NCBI RefSeq assembly: GCF_008831075.1
Contig: NZ_WBJX01000003.1
Coordinates: forward strand, 434,001-498,000
Source of the DNA: Pseudoclavibacter terrae
GTDB taxonomy: Bacteria > Actinomycetota > Actinomycetes > Actinomycetales > Microbacteriaceae
Length of the DNA: 64,000 nt
Reading direction: 5' to 3'
Both the position numbers and the translations under genes were made by a program. Under the pieces are notes generated by a model. The model was not told where the DNA came from. It saw only the letters and a list, made by a program, of their open reading frames with translations, and did no database searches. Below are positions 25,045 to 33,827 of the stretch, in pieces. The first letter of the stretch is position 1. Each line of letters starts with the position of its first letter.

Positions 25045-25102
25045 GGATGGGTTTCTCGCTTCGGGATGCCTAGCAACCCATCCCGAAGCGAGGAACCCAT
25101 CC
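25045..25102. repeat. Long palindrome B, sibling of palindrome A
   Basis: Arms at 25045-25068 and 25079-25102 pair over 24 nt with one mismatch (loop 10 nt). The left flank repeats CTCGGGATGG and CGCTTCG from palindrome A with a different 6-nt core. The two elements are therefore related copies rather than independent hairpins. Confidence 0.85.
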
Positions 25103-25125
25103 GGAAACCGGGGAGGGGGAGAAAA

Positions 25126-26754
25126 CTACTTCGTCGAGGGTGTCGAAGTCGGATCGGAGCCGGGGGCCGGGGCCGTGGAAACCGTGCCCGTGCCCGTGCC
25201 CGTGCCCGTGCCTGACGCGGGAGCCACGGCCGCCGCCGCGCGCTCGCGCTTCTGCTTGCGCTGCACGACCACACCCGCGACGATCGAGATCCCCGCGATG
25301 ATGAAGCTCGTCGTGACCTCGATGAGGCGCGTCTCGCCCGCGAAGAACATGTAGATGAGCAGCGCTGACAGGGCGACGATGACCACCCAGGTGAGCCACG
25401 GGAAGCCCCACATGCGGATGGCGCCCTTCGTGGTCGCGTTCGGGTCCTCGCCGGCGGCGACGGCGTCTTCCGCGAGGATGCGGCGCGAGCGCAGCTGGGA
25501 GACGGCGATGACGATCCACACGAAGATCGCGACGGCGCCGGTCGAGTTGACGAGGAACGAGAACACGTACTCGGGGGTCGTGTAGTTGAGCACGACCGAG
25601 AGCAGGCCGACGACGGCGGATGCGAGGATCGCGACGTACGGGGTGCCGCGCTTCGAGACCTTCCGGAACGCCTTCGGCGCCTCACCGCGGCGCGACAGGG
25701 AGAAGGCCATGCGGGACGCGGTGTAGAGCGACGCGTTGAGAGTGGAGAGCAGCGCGGAGAGCACGATGATGTCCATCGCAAGGGCTGCCCAGCCGATGCC
25801 GGCGGCGTTCAGCATCGTGACGAACGGGCTCACGCCTGCCGTGATCTGGTCCCAGGGCAGCACGATGAGGACCACGAGGATCGAGCCGATGTAGAAGAGC
25901 AGGATGCGCCACACGACCGAGTTCACGGCCTTGCGCACCGCCTGGGCTGGCTGCTCGGACTCGCCGGCCGCGATGGTCGCGACCTCGGCGCCGAACATCG
26001 AGAAGATGACGGGGAGGAGCGCGGCGAGGATGCCGGCGACGCCGAACGGGGCGAAGCCGCCGTCGGCAGGCGCGAGGTTGCCGAACGTGGCCGTGTTGTT
26101 GGGGATGACGTGCGCGATGAGGAGCGCGCCGACGATGATGAAGATGATGATCGAGACGATCTTGATCGACGCGAACCAGAACTCGAACTCGCCGAACGAC
26201 TTCACGCTGATGAGGTTCGCGATGAGGAACACGAGGGTGATGATGAGCGCCGGGATCCACTGGGGAACCTCGGGCAGCCAGCCGCTGATGATGACGGCGG
26301 CGGCGGTGGCTTCGATGCCGACGACGACCACCCAGAACCACCAGTACAGCCAGCCGATGGAGAGGCCGGCCCATGGCCCGATGAAGCGCGTCGCGTAGGC
26401 GGAGAACGAGCCGGTCTCGGGCGAGATGGAGGCCATCTCGCCGAGCATCCGCATGACGAGCACGACGACGACCCCGGCGAGGGCGTAGGCGAGGATGACG
26501 GCGGGGCCTGCCGCGAGGATCGCGGTGCTTGAGGCGACGAGCAGGCCGGCGCCGATGACGCCGCCGAGGGCGATCATCGACAGGTGGCGCGGCTTGAGCG
26601 TGTTGGCGAGGGCCTCGCCCTGCTCGACGGCTGGGCCGCGGCGGGACTGGTGGCCGCGTTCGCTCAGGTCGCGGCCCTTCTCGGTGAAGACGGCCTCGGT
26701 GTGGGGTGCGGCGGCACCCTCTGGAATCTGGCCGTCAGCGCTTGGGGACGTCAT
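25126..26754 (-). CDS. APC-family amino acid permease
   Basis: This 12-helix amino acid/proton symporter (542 residues) is of the APC superfamily, AAT subgroup (GabP/CycA/AnsP-like). After a 50-residue hydrophilic N-terminus it has RHLSMIALGGVIGAGLLVASS, the TM1 signature, then a conserved GEMAS in TM3 and WGFPWLTWVV near the C-terminus. The last 40 residues are a Gly-Thr repeat and Pro/Ser tail. A strong AGGAGAAA site precedes the ATG. Substrate is unknown; GABA, aromatic amino acids or D-amino acids are all possible in this subgroup. Confidence 0.92.
   Translation of the reverse strand: MTSPSADGQIPEGAAAPHTEAVFTEKGRDLSERGHQSRRGPAVEQGEALANTLKPRHLSMIALGGVIGAGLLVASSTAILAAGPAVILAYALAGVVVVLVMRMLGEMASISPETGSFSAYATRFIGPWAGLSIGWLYWWFWVVVVGIEATAAAVIISGWLPEVPQWIPALIITLVFLIANLISVKSFGEFEFWFASIKIVSIIIFIIVGALLIAHVIPNNTATFGNLAPADGGFAPFGVAGILAALLPVIFSMFGAEVATIAAGESEQPAQAVRKAVNSVVWRILLFYIGSILVVLIVLPWDQITAGVSPFVTMLNAAGIGWAALAMDIIVLSALLSTLNASLYTASRMAFSLSRRGEAPKAFRKVSKRGTPYVAILASAVVGLLSVVLNYTTPEYVFSFLVNSTGAVAIFVWIVIAVSQLRSRRILAEDAVAAGEDPNATTKGAIRMWGFPWLTWVVIVALSALLIYMFFAGETRLIEVTTSFIIAGISIVAGVVVQRKQKRERAAAAVAPASGTGTGTGTGTVSTAPAPGSDPTSTPSTK
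25183..25212. repeat. Five perfect copies of a hexamer inside the permease gene
   Basis: CGTGCC is repeated five times without mismatch, coding for alternating Gly-Thr near the permease C-terminus. Copy-number changes would stay in frame. Confidence 0.9.
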
Positions 26755-26923
26755 GGATCACGTTTCTCCTGGTGAAGGGAACCCCGGGCGTCGCGCGTTC
26801 GCTGAAGAGTCAGCACGTGAGGGAGGAACGCGCTGGGCGCCTCGAGGTCGGTACCGAGCAAGGGTAGGGGGCGCCGCGGGTCCCGTTCGCCTTGTGTTCA
26901 TAAGTGACACGGGACTGATGCGC

Positions 26924-27616
26924 TCAGCTTGCGGGGGAGTCTCCTGGGACGGTGTCCGGGTCGCTCGGTTCGACGCTGCCGCGCACATCCCGCTCGGCTG
27001 TCGTCTCGGTTTCGGCCGCGCTGCCGATGTCGACCGTGAACCAGCGGATCGTGACGCCGCAGAGGGGGCCGATGAGCAGCGCGAACGCGACGGTGCCGAT
27101 GCCGACGTCGCCGCCGAGCATCCACCCGATGGCGAGCACGATGACTTCGAGGCTCGTGCGCACGATCCAGATGCGCCAGCCCGTGACGCGGTGCAGGCCC
27201 GTCATGAGGCCGTCGCGCGGCCCCGGCCCGAAGAGCGCGCCGATGTAGAGGCCCGTCGCGAGGCCCAGCGTCAGGATGCCCCCGGCCAGCAGGAGGATGC
27301 GCCACCAGAGATCGAGGCCCTCTGGAATGAGCCAGAGGCCCAGGTCGGCGCAGGGCCCGACGAAGAGCGCGTTGAAGAGCGTGCCGAACCCCGGCCGCTG
27401 ACGGAGGGGGATCCAGATGAGGAGCACGACGACGCTGATGAGCACCGTGATGAGCCCGAACGGCAGCCCCGACTGCACCTGGATGCCGAGCGTCAGCACG
27501 TCCCAGGGGGAGACTCCGAGCTCGCCCCGCACGATCATCGCGATGGCGAGGCCGTAGAGGACGATGCCGACGACGAGCTGCGTGGCGCGACGGGGCAGGC
27601 GGACGATGGAGCGCAT
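26924..27616 (-). CDS. YczE/YitT-like integral membrane protein
   Basis: The 230-residue product has five or six predicted membrane helices and resembles the YczE/YyaS/YitT family. The N-terminal helix with LVVGIVLYGLAIAMIVRGELGVSPWDVLTLGI is the clearest match, followed by GPGPRDGLMTGLHRVTGWRIWIVRTSLEV. The function of the family is not established. The ATG at 27616 was chosen; another at 27648 would add 11 residues, and neither has a good ribosome site. The C-terminal 35 residues are acidic and probably cytoplasmic. Confidence 0.85.
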   Translation of the reverse strand: MRSIVRLPRRATQLVVGIVLYGLAIAMIVRGELGVSPWDVLTLGIQVQSGLPFGLITVLISVVVLLIWIPLRQRPGFGTLFNALFVGPCADLGLWLIPEGLDLWWRILLLAGGILTLGLATGLYIGALFGPGPRDGLMTGLHRVTGWRIWIVRTSLEVIVLAIGWMLGGDVGIGTVAFALLIGPLCGVTIRWFTVDIGSAAETETTAERDVRGSVEPSDPDTVPGDSPAS

Positions 27617-27654
27617 CCGCTTATCTAAGCCCTTCGCGTGCGGGGGCATCGCGG

Positions 27655-27673
27655 TCCACTCGGGAACAGTGGA
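27655..27673. terminator. Small hairpin downstream of ldh
   Basis: TCCACT (27655-27660) and AGTGGA (27668-27673) form a 6-bp stem with a 7-nt loop, 45 bp beyond the lactate dehydrogenase stop on the minus strand. It may end that transcript. Confidence 0.4.
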
Positions 27674-27717
27674 TGGGTGCGGCCGCGCCCGCGTTGCTCG
27701 CGGCTGGCGAAGCGGTT

Positions 27718-28671
27718 CTAGCTGACGGAGCGCACCGTCGAGCGGATCTCCTCGGCGGACGCGAGGAACTTCTCGAGCTCGCTCGGTGACATCGGGGTGT
27801 CGAGGATGCGCTCGACGCCGTTGGCGCCCACGATCACGGGCGTCGAGATGGCGACGTCGTCGATGCCCCACTGCCCCTGCAGGAGTGTGGAGACGGGCAT
27901 GATGGCGTGCTCGTCGTTGACGATGGCCTCGGCGATGCGGGCTCCGGAGAGGCCGATCGCGTAGTTCGTGGCGCCCTTGCCCTCGATGACCTTGTAGGCG
28001 GCCGTGCGCACGTCGTTGGTGATGCTCTCGAGGGTCTCCTCGGTGAAGGGGCGCTCGCCGTCGCGCTCCCAGTCGAGGATGGGGATGGGGCCGATCGTGG
28101 CCTGCGACCACAGCGCGAACTCGCTGTCGCCGTGCTCGCCGACGATGGTGGCGTGCACGCTCGTCGGCGCGAGACCGCCCGCGAGCTTCGCGATGATCCA
28201 GCGCAGGCGGGAGGTGTCGAGCACCGTTCCGGAGGAGATGACGCGGCCGGGCGGGAGGCCGGAGATGCGCTGGGCGACGACCGTGAGCACGTCGCACGGG
28301 TTGGTGACGAGCACGAACACGGCGTTGGGGGCGAGCTCCACGAGCTGCGGCATGAGCGACTCGAGGATGCCGACGTTCACGCCGACCAGGTCGAGGCGGG
28401 TCTGCCCCGGCTTCTGCTTGGCGCCCGCCGTGATGATGACGACGTCGGCGCCCGCGACGGTCGTGATGTCGCTGGAGCCGGTCATGATGCTCGAACCCGT
28501 GAACTGGGTGCCGTGCGCGAGGTCGAGCACCTCCGCTTCGACCTTCTTCGTGTCGATGTCGTAGAGAGTGATCTCTCGGGCGACGCCACGGATGAGGCAC
28601 GCGTACGCCAGCGAGGTGCCGACGCTGCCAGCCCCCACGATCGCGACCTTCGACTGCTTCTGCACGGGCAT
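27718..28671 (-). CDS. ldh: L-lactate dehydrogenase
   Basis: This NAD-dependent enzyme (317 residues) interconverts pyruvate and L-lactate. Motifs are VAIVGAGSVGTSLAYA for NAD binding, LYDID at the end of the second strand, the loop with KQKPGQTRLDLV (Gln at the position that favours pyruvate over oxaloacetate), VTNPCDVLT, and the catalytic His in VGEHGDSE. The start at 28671 follows GAAAGGAAG; an in-frame ATG at 28698 lacks one. It is divergent from the large PutA-like gene. Confidence 0.95.
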   Translation of the reverse strand: MPVQKQSKVAIVGAGSVGTSLAYACLIRGVAREITLYDIDTKKVEAEVLDLAHGTQFTGSSIMTGSSDITTVAGADVVIITAGAKQKPGQTRLDLVGVNVGILESLMPQLVELAPNAVFVLVTNPCDVLTVVAQRISGLPPGRVISSGTVLDTSRLRWIIAKLAGGLAPTSVHATIVGEHGDSEFALWSQATIGPIPILDWERDGERPFTEETLESITNDVRTAAYKVIEGKGATNYAIGLSGARIAEAIVNDEHAIMPVSTLLQGQWGIDDVAISTPVIVGANGVERILDTPMSPSELEKFLASAEEIRSTVRSVS

Positions 28672-28756
28672 GGTGCTTCCTTTCGGGAAGATCAGCAACC
28701 CTCTGATCGTATGGGCGCTGGCCTGATCGCTGCGGCGTGTCGCGGCGCGGCTCGGG

Positions 28757-28783
28757 TTGCGCTGAAGGTGCGCTGGTTACGCT
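28757..28783 (+). promoter_or_regulatory. Leaderless promoter of the PutA-like gene
   Basis: TTGCGC (28757-28762) and TACGCT (28778-28783), spaced 15 nt, lie 7 nt before the ATG at 28791, with no ribosome site. This supports 28791 over the in-frame GTG at 28737. Confidence 0.5.
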
Positions 28784-28790
28784 CGTTCGC

Positions 28791-31700
28791 ATGCGCATCC
28801 CGTCGGAATCAAGTGAAGAATCACGGCACGACGGCGCGACTCCTCCAGCGAGCGGATCGGCCGGCGGCGCCGCCTCGACGGCTGGGGGCGCGGCTGGTGG
28901 CCGCGGTGGCACCGATCGGCGCGCGCGCGGACTCGAGGAGGTCGACGCGAGGCGAGTGCAGCGCGCTGACTTCGTGAAGCAGGTGCTCGCGAAGCGCGAC
29001 GGCGGCGCGGATGCTGGCGATGCGGCAGACGATGCTGGCGATGCGACGGTCGACGGTGCTGCTGGCGACTCGGCTGCTGACGAAGCTGTTGCCGACGAAG
29101 CCGCTGCTGACGACGCTGTTCTCGACGGCTCTGCAGGCGAGATCGATGGCTCGACCGATGACGCTTCCGTCACTGATGCGGCAAACACTGATGCTGCAAA
29201 CACTGGCGCTTCGGCTGCTGGCATGTCCGCAGATGCGAACGCGGGCGACGTCGAGACGCCGGCGGGCAGTGAGACGTCCCGCGAACCCTCGAACGAGACC
29301 GTCGCCGTCGACGACTCGATCGTGAGCGCGCTCCGAGCCGAGGGGCGAACGGCGACGGGAAACCGAGACGCCGGACGGGTCGCCGCCCCGCGTCCAGACC
29401 AGACCGTCGCCGTCGACGACTCCATCGTCGCGGCGCTCCGGGCGGAAGGCCGCACGGCGACCGGGGACCGCGACGCCGGGCCCGCCGGTCCTGGTCGCGA
29501 CGGGGACGGCGCATCCGCACCGCAAGTGACAGCCTCCGGCGCGCAATCCGGCCAGACGACGCCCCGGGCTCCCGCCGACGCGGCCCCGCCGACCGCCGCG
29601 ATGCCGGTCGTGACGCAGCTGCGGGACGTCCCCGTCTCCGAAGCGCTCCCCGCGGCGCTCGCCCTGCTCCGCGGCTGGCGCGAGCAGGTGGCCGACGCCG
29701 ACGCGAAGCGGGCCGCCGCGGTCGAGGCCGCCTCGAGCTCCCGCGCGAAGCGGCGCGCCGACACGACCTCCGAACTCGACCGTGTGCTCAGCGGGCCGGA
29801 CGGCGAGGTGTTCCTCCGCTCCCTCATCGACGAGGTCATCCGCCCGGACGACGCGATCGCGGCCGGCAACGGCCTCGGCGACCTCGCCCCCAAGCTCCCC
29901 GCGAGCCTCTCGACCGGCACGAAGCGCGTGTTCCAGCTGGGCGCCTTCGCCGGCCCGGGAGTGCCGTGGCTCGCGGTGCCCCTCATGCGCCGGGCGACGG
30001 CAGCGTTCTTCGGTGAGGACACCGTCAGGAACGCGCCAGCCGACATCTCGGCCGCAGTCGAGCGGGCCGCGTCCCGAGGGGCCGTCCCCCGCATCCGCCT
30101 GCTCGGCGACGAGGTCCTCGGGGAGCGCGCCTCCAACGCGCGGCTCGAGACCTACACGCAGCTGCTCGCCGCCGGCCAGATCCGCGAGGTCGAGCTGCGC
30201 GTCGTCGACATCGAAGCGCAGCCAGCCCTCTGGGACTTCGACGGAACGCTCGAGCGCGTCGTCTTCAAGCTCTCCGCACTCGGCCGGGCGGCCCTCACCG
30301 CGCAGACGCCGCCACTGCTCATGCTGCGAGCTCAGTCGTCAACCGACCTCGAGCTTACCGTGCAGGCCTTCATGCGCGCCTTCGAGCAGGAGGAGCTGCG
30401 CGGCCTCCACGTCGGCATCTCGCTGCCAGCCCAGTTCCCTGAGACGACCGGCCTGCTCCGCCGCATCGGCGGATGGGCGCACATGCGCCGCGAGGACCTC
30501 GGCTCCGACATCACGGTCGCGATCACCCGCGACGCGAACCACGAGCTCGAGCGCGCCGACGCCGTCATCAACGGCTGGCGCCTCGCGACCTACGCATCCG
30601 ACGCCGACGTCGACGCCAACTTCGCGCGCCTCCTCGACGAGGCGCTCGCGATCGACCACGTCGCCGCGTTCCGGGTCGAGGTCGAGGCGGATGCGCGCCG
30701 AGACGTGGCACTCGCCGCCGCCATCGCGAACGCGCGAGGACTGCCGAAACCGGTCAGGGTCGTCGTTCCTCGCTCGGCAGACGACGCGACCCTCGCGCGC
30801 ATCCGCTCGGCCGGCGTCGAACTCGTCGAACGCACCCCCGTCGTCGACGGAACCACGCAGCGCCACGCGGCCAGCTACCTGCAGCATCGGGTCGACGTGC
30901 GGGCCAGGCAGCTCGGCGCGGAGCCGGCCGACGCGGCATCCGCGACGGCCGCCGTCACGCCAGGCGTGGGCGCCGACGCCGTGCATCCAGACGACGAACG
31001 ACTCCTCAGCGCCACCGCCCGCATGCGGCAGATCGACTCGGGCCCGAACCGCGAGCAGGACCGCGTGCTCGCCGACGACGCCGCCACCGTGACCGCGAGC
31101 ATCCAGCTCGAGCTCTTCCCCGATGGCCTCTTCGAGGACGAGGAGCCCGCGGCGGAACGGCCGGCGCGCGTGAAGAAGCTGAAGCCGGCCTCGAAGCCCG
31201 TCATCGACGACGAAGAAGAGGTCACCGAGAACCCGGCGGACACCGGGCCGAGCCCACGCCTCACCGAAGTCGTGCTCGGGCTGAAGCGCGGCCGCCTGCT
31301 GCGCAACACGTTCCGCAACGCGCCAGGCACCGATCCGTCGCTCGCCAGCAACCGCGACTGGCTCCTCTCCATCCAGCGACGAGTGCCTCGCAGCGAACTC
31401 GGCATCGACGAGGTCGAGCGGCACCTGCTGCACGAACCGGACGACGTGGACGCGCTGCTCTCGCGCGCCGAGCGCGCAGCCGAACCCTGGGCGCAGAAGC
31501 CGGGCTGGGAGCGGGCGGCCGTGCTCGAGAAGGTGGCGAAGGCGCTCGAAGCGAACCGGGCGCGCCTCATCGAGGTGGCCGTCTCCGAGACGGGGACCCC
31601 ACTCCCCGACGTGGATGCCGACGTGAGCCGCTGCATCGACCTCGCCAACTACTACGCGCACCTCGCTCGCCAGCTCGACCGCATGCAGGGCGCCGACTTC

Positions 31701-33416
31701 GAACCCGTCGCCGTGACCGTCGTCACCCCATCCTGGGTGCCCGCCGTCGCCGGCAGCGCGGGGCACACGGCGCAGGCGCTCGCGGCCGGCAGCGCGGTCG
31801 TCCTGAAGCCCTCCCCCCGAACGCGCCGCACGGCGGCCGTCTTCGCCGAGGTGCTGTGGGATGCGGACATCCCGCGCGACCTCGTGCAGCTCGCGATCTG
31901 CGACGAGAGCCTCCTCTCGGACGAGCAGCTCGGACAGATGCTCATCACCGACGACCGCGTGCAGCGGGTGCTGCTCAGCGGCAACTGGGAGACGGCGCGA
32001 TCGTTCCTGCGGTGGCGCCCCGACCTGCCGCTCATCGCCGCGACGAGCGGCAAGAACTCCATGATCATCACGCCGAGCGCTGATCTCGACCGGGCCGCCC
32101 TCGATGTCGCCCGCAGCGCGTTCCTCAGCGCGGGGCAGCGCCCCGGTCACGCCGGCACGGTCATCCTCGTCGGCTCCGTGGCACGCTCGAAGCGCTTCCA
32201 CGAGCAGCTCGCCGACGCCGTCGCATCGCTGCGCATCGGCTACCCGAGCGACCCGGGTGCCGTCGTCGGCCCGCTCGTGTCCCCGCCCGACTCGCAGCTG
32301 CGCTTCGCGCTCACCTCCCTCGGCGAGGGCGAATCGTGGCTCGTCGAGCCGCGCCAGCTTGACGACACCGGTCGCCTCTGGTCGCCCGGCATCCGCGTCG
32401 GCGTCAAGCCGGGCAGCTACCAGCACGTCACCGAGTTCTTCGGCCCAGTGCTGAGCGTCATGCACACGCACACCCTCGACGAGGCCATCCGCCTGCAGAA
32501 CTCGACCCAGTACGGGCTGACAGCTGGCATCCACTCGCTCGACCGCACCGAGATCGCCGAATGGCTGCGGCGCGTCGAGGCCGGCAACCTCTACGTGAAC
32601 CGGGACATCCTCGGCAACACGCCTCAGCGGCAGCCGTTCGGCGGCTGGCTCCGCTCCATGGTCGGAACTGCCACGAAGTTCGGGGGCCCCAACTCGCTGC
32701 TCTCCCTCGGCGCGTGGCGCCCGAACCATGGCGAGCAGTCCCAGACCCTCCACCTGCGCGGCATCGACGAGCAGGCGACGGCGCTCATCGAGTCGGCGGC
32801 ACCCTTCATGGACTACGAGACCTTCGACCGCCTCCGCCGCGCATCCCTCAGCGACCAGATCGCCTGGAACGAGGAGTTCGGCGAGGTCTCCGACGTCTCC
32901 AACCTGAAGTTCGAGCGCAACCTCATGCGGTACATCCCAGCGCGCGCGACGATCCGCGCGGCCGAGGACGCAACGCTCGCCGACCTCATCCGCGTCATCG
33001 TCGCCGCCCGCATCGTGCGTTCGAAACCGCTCGTCACCTCAGGCGTCGAGGTGCCGGATGCGGTGCTCGCCGAGCTGCACGCGCAGGGCCTGACCGTGCA
33101 GCGTGAGACCGACGCGGAGTTCGCCGAGCGCGCCCGCACCGGCGGCATCGAGACGCTGCGCGTGCGCCTCATCGGCGGCAAGCGGCGCGAGTTCTGCGAC
33201 GCCCTCCAGGGTGACCCGGACATCTCCATCTGGTCGGACGAGGTCACGCCCGCCGGTCGCATCGAGGCGCTCCCGTTCCTGCGCGAACAGGCGATCTCCA
33301 TCACCGCACACCGGAACGGGCACCCCGATCCGCGCATGCAGCAGCTCTTCCCGTACGAGCAGACCATCGACCCGGACGCGCCCATCACGCAGGGGCCTAT
33401 CAAGTCCCGCGGGTAG
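28791..33416 (+). CDS. PutA-like proline/P5C dehydrogenase homologue with degenerate active sites
   Basis: This 1541-residue protein has the layout of bifunctional PutA: a proline-dehydrogenase-like barrel (about 280-720) and an aldehyde-dehydrogenase-like P5C domain (about 850-1320), plus a 200-residue Ala/Asp-rich N-terminal extension. The homology is clear, for example VSEALPAALALLRGW, LLGDEVLGERASNARLE and QRQPFGGWLRSMVGTATKFGGPN. Key residues are lost. In the ALDH part, the catalytic Glu is Ala1084, the nucleophile Cys in the GQxCS motif is Pro1118 (the usual 34-residue spacing is kept), and the PWNFP Asn motif reads PSWVP. In the barrel, the SIKxS Lys, D-x-E-E and RVVKGAN-type motifs read ELR, RAQS and ITRDAN. 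It is probably a pseudoenzyme with a structural or regulatory role. Confidence 0.85.
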   Translation: MRIPSESSEESRHDGATPPASGSAGGAASTAGGAAGGRGGTDRRARGLEEVDARRVQRADFVKQVLAKRDGGADAGDAADDAGDATVDGAAGDSAADEAVADEAAADDAVLDGSAGEIDGSTDDASVTDAANTDAANTGASAAGMSADANAGDVETPAGSETSREPSNETVAVDDSIVSALRAEGRTATGNRDAGRVAAPRPDQTVAVDDSIVAALRAEGRTATGDRDAGPAGPGRDGDGASAPQVTASGAQSGQTTPRAPADAAPPTAAMPVVTQLRDVPVSEALPAALALLRGWREQVADADAKRAAAVEAASSSRAKRRADTTSELDRVLSGPDGEVFLRSLIDEVIRPDDAIAAGNGLGDLAPKLPASLSTGTKRVFQLGAFAGPGVPWLAVPLMRRATAAFFGEDTVRNAPADISAAVERAASRGAVPRIRLLGDEVLGERASNARLETYTQLLAAGQIREVELRVVDIEAQPALWDFDGTLERVVFKLSALGRAALTAQTPPLLMLRAQSSTDLELTVQAFMRAFEQEELRGLHVGISLPAQFPETTGLLRRIGGWAHMRREDLGSDITVAITRDANHELERADAVINGWRLATYASDADVDANFARLLDEALAIDHVAAFRVEVEADARRDVALAAAIANARGLPKPVRVVVPRSADDATLARIRSAGVELVERTPVVDGTTQRHAASYLQHRVDVRARQLGAEPADAASATAAVTPGVGADAVHPDDERLLSATARMRQIDSGPNREQDRVLADDAATVTASIQLELFPDGLFEDEEPAAERPARVKKLKPASKPVIDDEEEVTENPADTGPSPRLTEVVLGLKRGRLLRNTFRNAPGTDPSLASNRDWLLSIQRRVPRSELGIDEVERHLLHEPDDVDALLSRAERAAEPWAQKPGWERAAVLEKVAKALEANRARLIEVAVSETGTPLPDVDADVSRCIDLANYYAHLARQLDRMQGADFEPVAVTVVTPSWVPAVAGSAGHTAQALAAGSAVVLKPSPRTRRTAAVFAEVLWDADIPRDLVQLAICDESLLSDEQLGQMLITDDRVQRVLLSGNWETARSFLRWRPDLPLIAATSGKNSMIITPSADLDRAALDVARSAFLSAGQRPGHAGTVILVGSVARSKRFHEQLADAVASLRIGYPSDPGAVVGPLVSPPDSQLRFALTSLGEGESWLVEPRQLDDTGRLWSPGIRVGVKPGSYQHVTEFFGPVLSVMHTHTLDEAIRLQNSTQYGLTAGIHSLDRTEIAEWLRRVEAGNLYVNRDILGNTPQRQPFGGWLRSMVGTATKFGGPNSLLSLGAWRPNHGEQSQTLHLRGIDEQATALIESAAPFMDYETFDRLRRASLSDQIAWNEEFGEVSDVSNLKFERNLMRYIPARATIRAAEDATLADLIRVIVAARIVRSKPLVTSGVEVPDAVLAELHAQGLTVQRETDAEFAERARTGGIETLRVRLIGGKRREFCDALQGDPDISIWSDEVTPAGRIEALPFLREQAISITAHRNGHPDPRMQQLFPYEQTIDPDAPITQGPIKSRG
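29298..29481 (+). repeat. In-frame tandem duplication in the PutA-like N-terminus
   Basis: A 35-residue unit (105 nt) beginning TVAVDDSIV(S/A)ALRAEGRTATG is present twice, at 29298-29402 and 29403-29481 (second copy shorter). The two copies differ mostly at synonymous sites, so the duplication is not very recent. Confidence 0.85.
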
Positions 33417-33827
33417 TGCACTCAGGAGCCCCGGGAGTGCTGTCCAACATCAGTGCGATTTCGAGCAGGAATTGCGGTTGGAAGGTTTCAGCAGAGGATT
33501 CTGCACTGATGTTGGTCAGGAGATGGGCGGATGGCGCAGAAGCAGCGCCGAGGCAGCGCTTCGTGTGATGAGGGCACGCCGGCAGTGGCGTGCAGAGCAT
33601 GTGCGCGCACCGACCGTGCGGACTTCTTGCGAGGCTGATGGGTTTTTACCCGTCACCGGTCAGAGAAACCCAGCACGCGTGTCCGCAGAACCCATCACCG
33701 TCGGAGAATCCCCGCACGTGGCGGCACCGCGCGGGGGAGGGGTGCTGCGGCCTCGGTCATCAGGGGGCTGAGCGAGTGGATGCGGGTGTCCTCTGTGCTC
33801 CGAGGCCGGTCGCCTACGATCGAGCGC
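33417..33827. other. Gene-free region with a long-range inverted repeat
   Basis: No supported gene lies in these 411 bp. Exact 13-bp arms CCAACATCAGTGC (33444-33456) and GCACTGATGTTGG (33503-33515) enclose 46 nt, and base composition there is less GC-rich than the neighbours. A second hairpin, GATGGGT-TTTT-ACCCGTC (33637-33654), follows. A TACGAT box at 33815-33820 is the likely promoter of the next gene. Confidence 0.6.

Noticed and set aside
26924-30136. 1070-residue minus-strand open frame
   Set aside because: Only the YczE-like C-terminal part is real; the rest lies antisense to ldh-neighbouring and PutA-like sequences and has Arg/Ala-rich shadow composition.
30339-32753. 804-residue minus-strand frame inside the PutA-like gene
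   Set aside because: Antisense shadow with no recognisable motif; the plus strand shows clear PutA homology.
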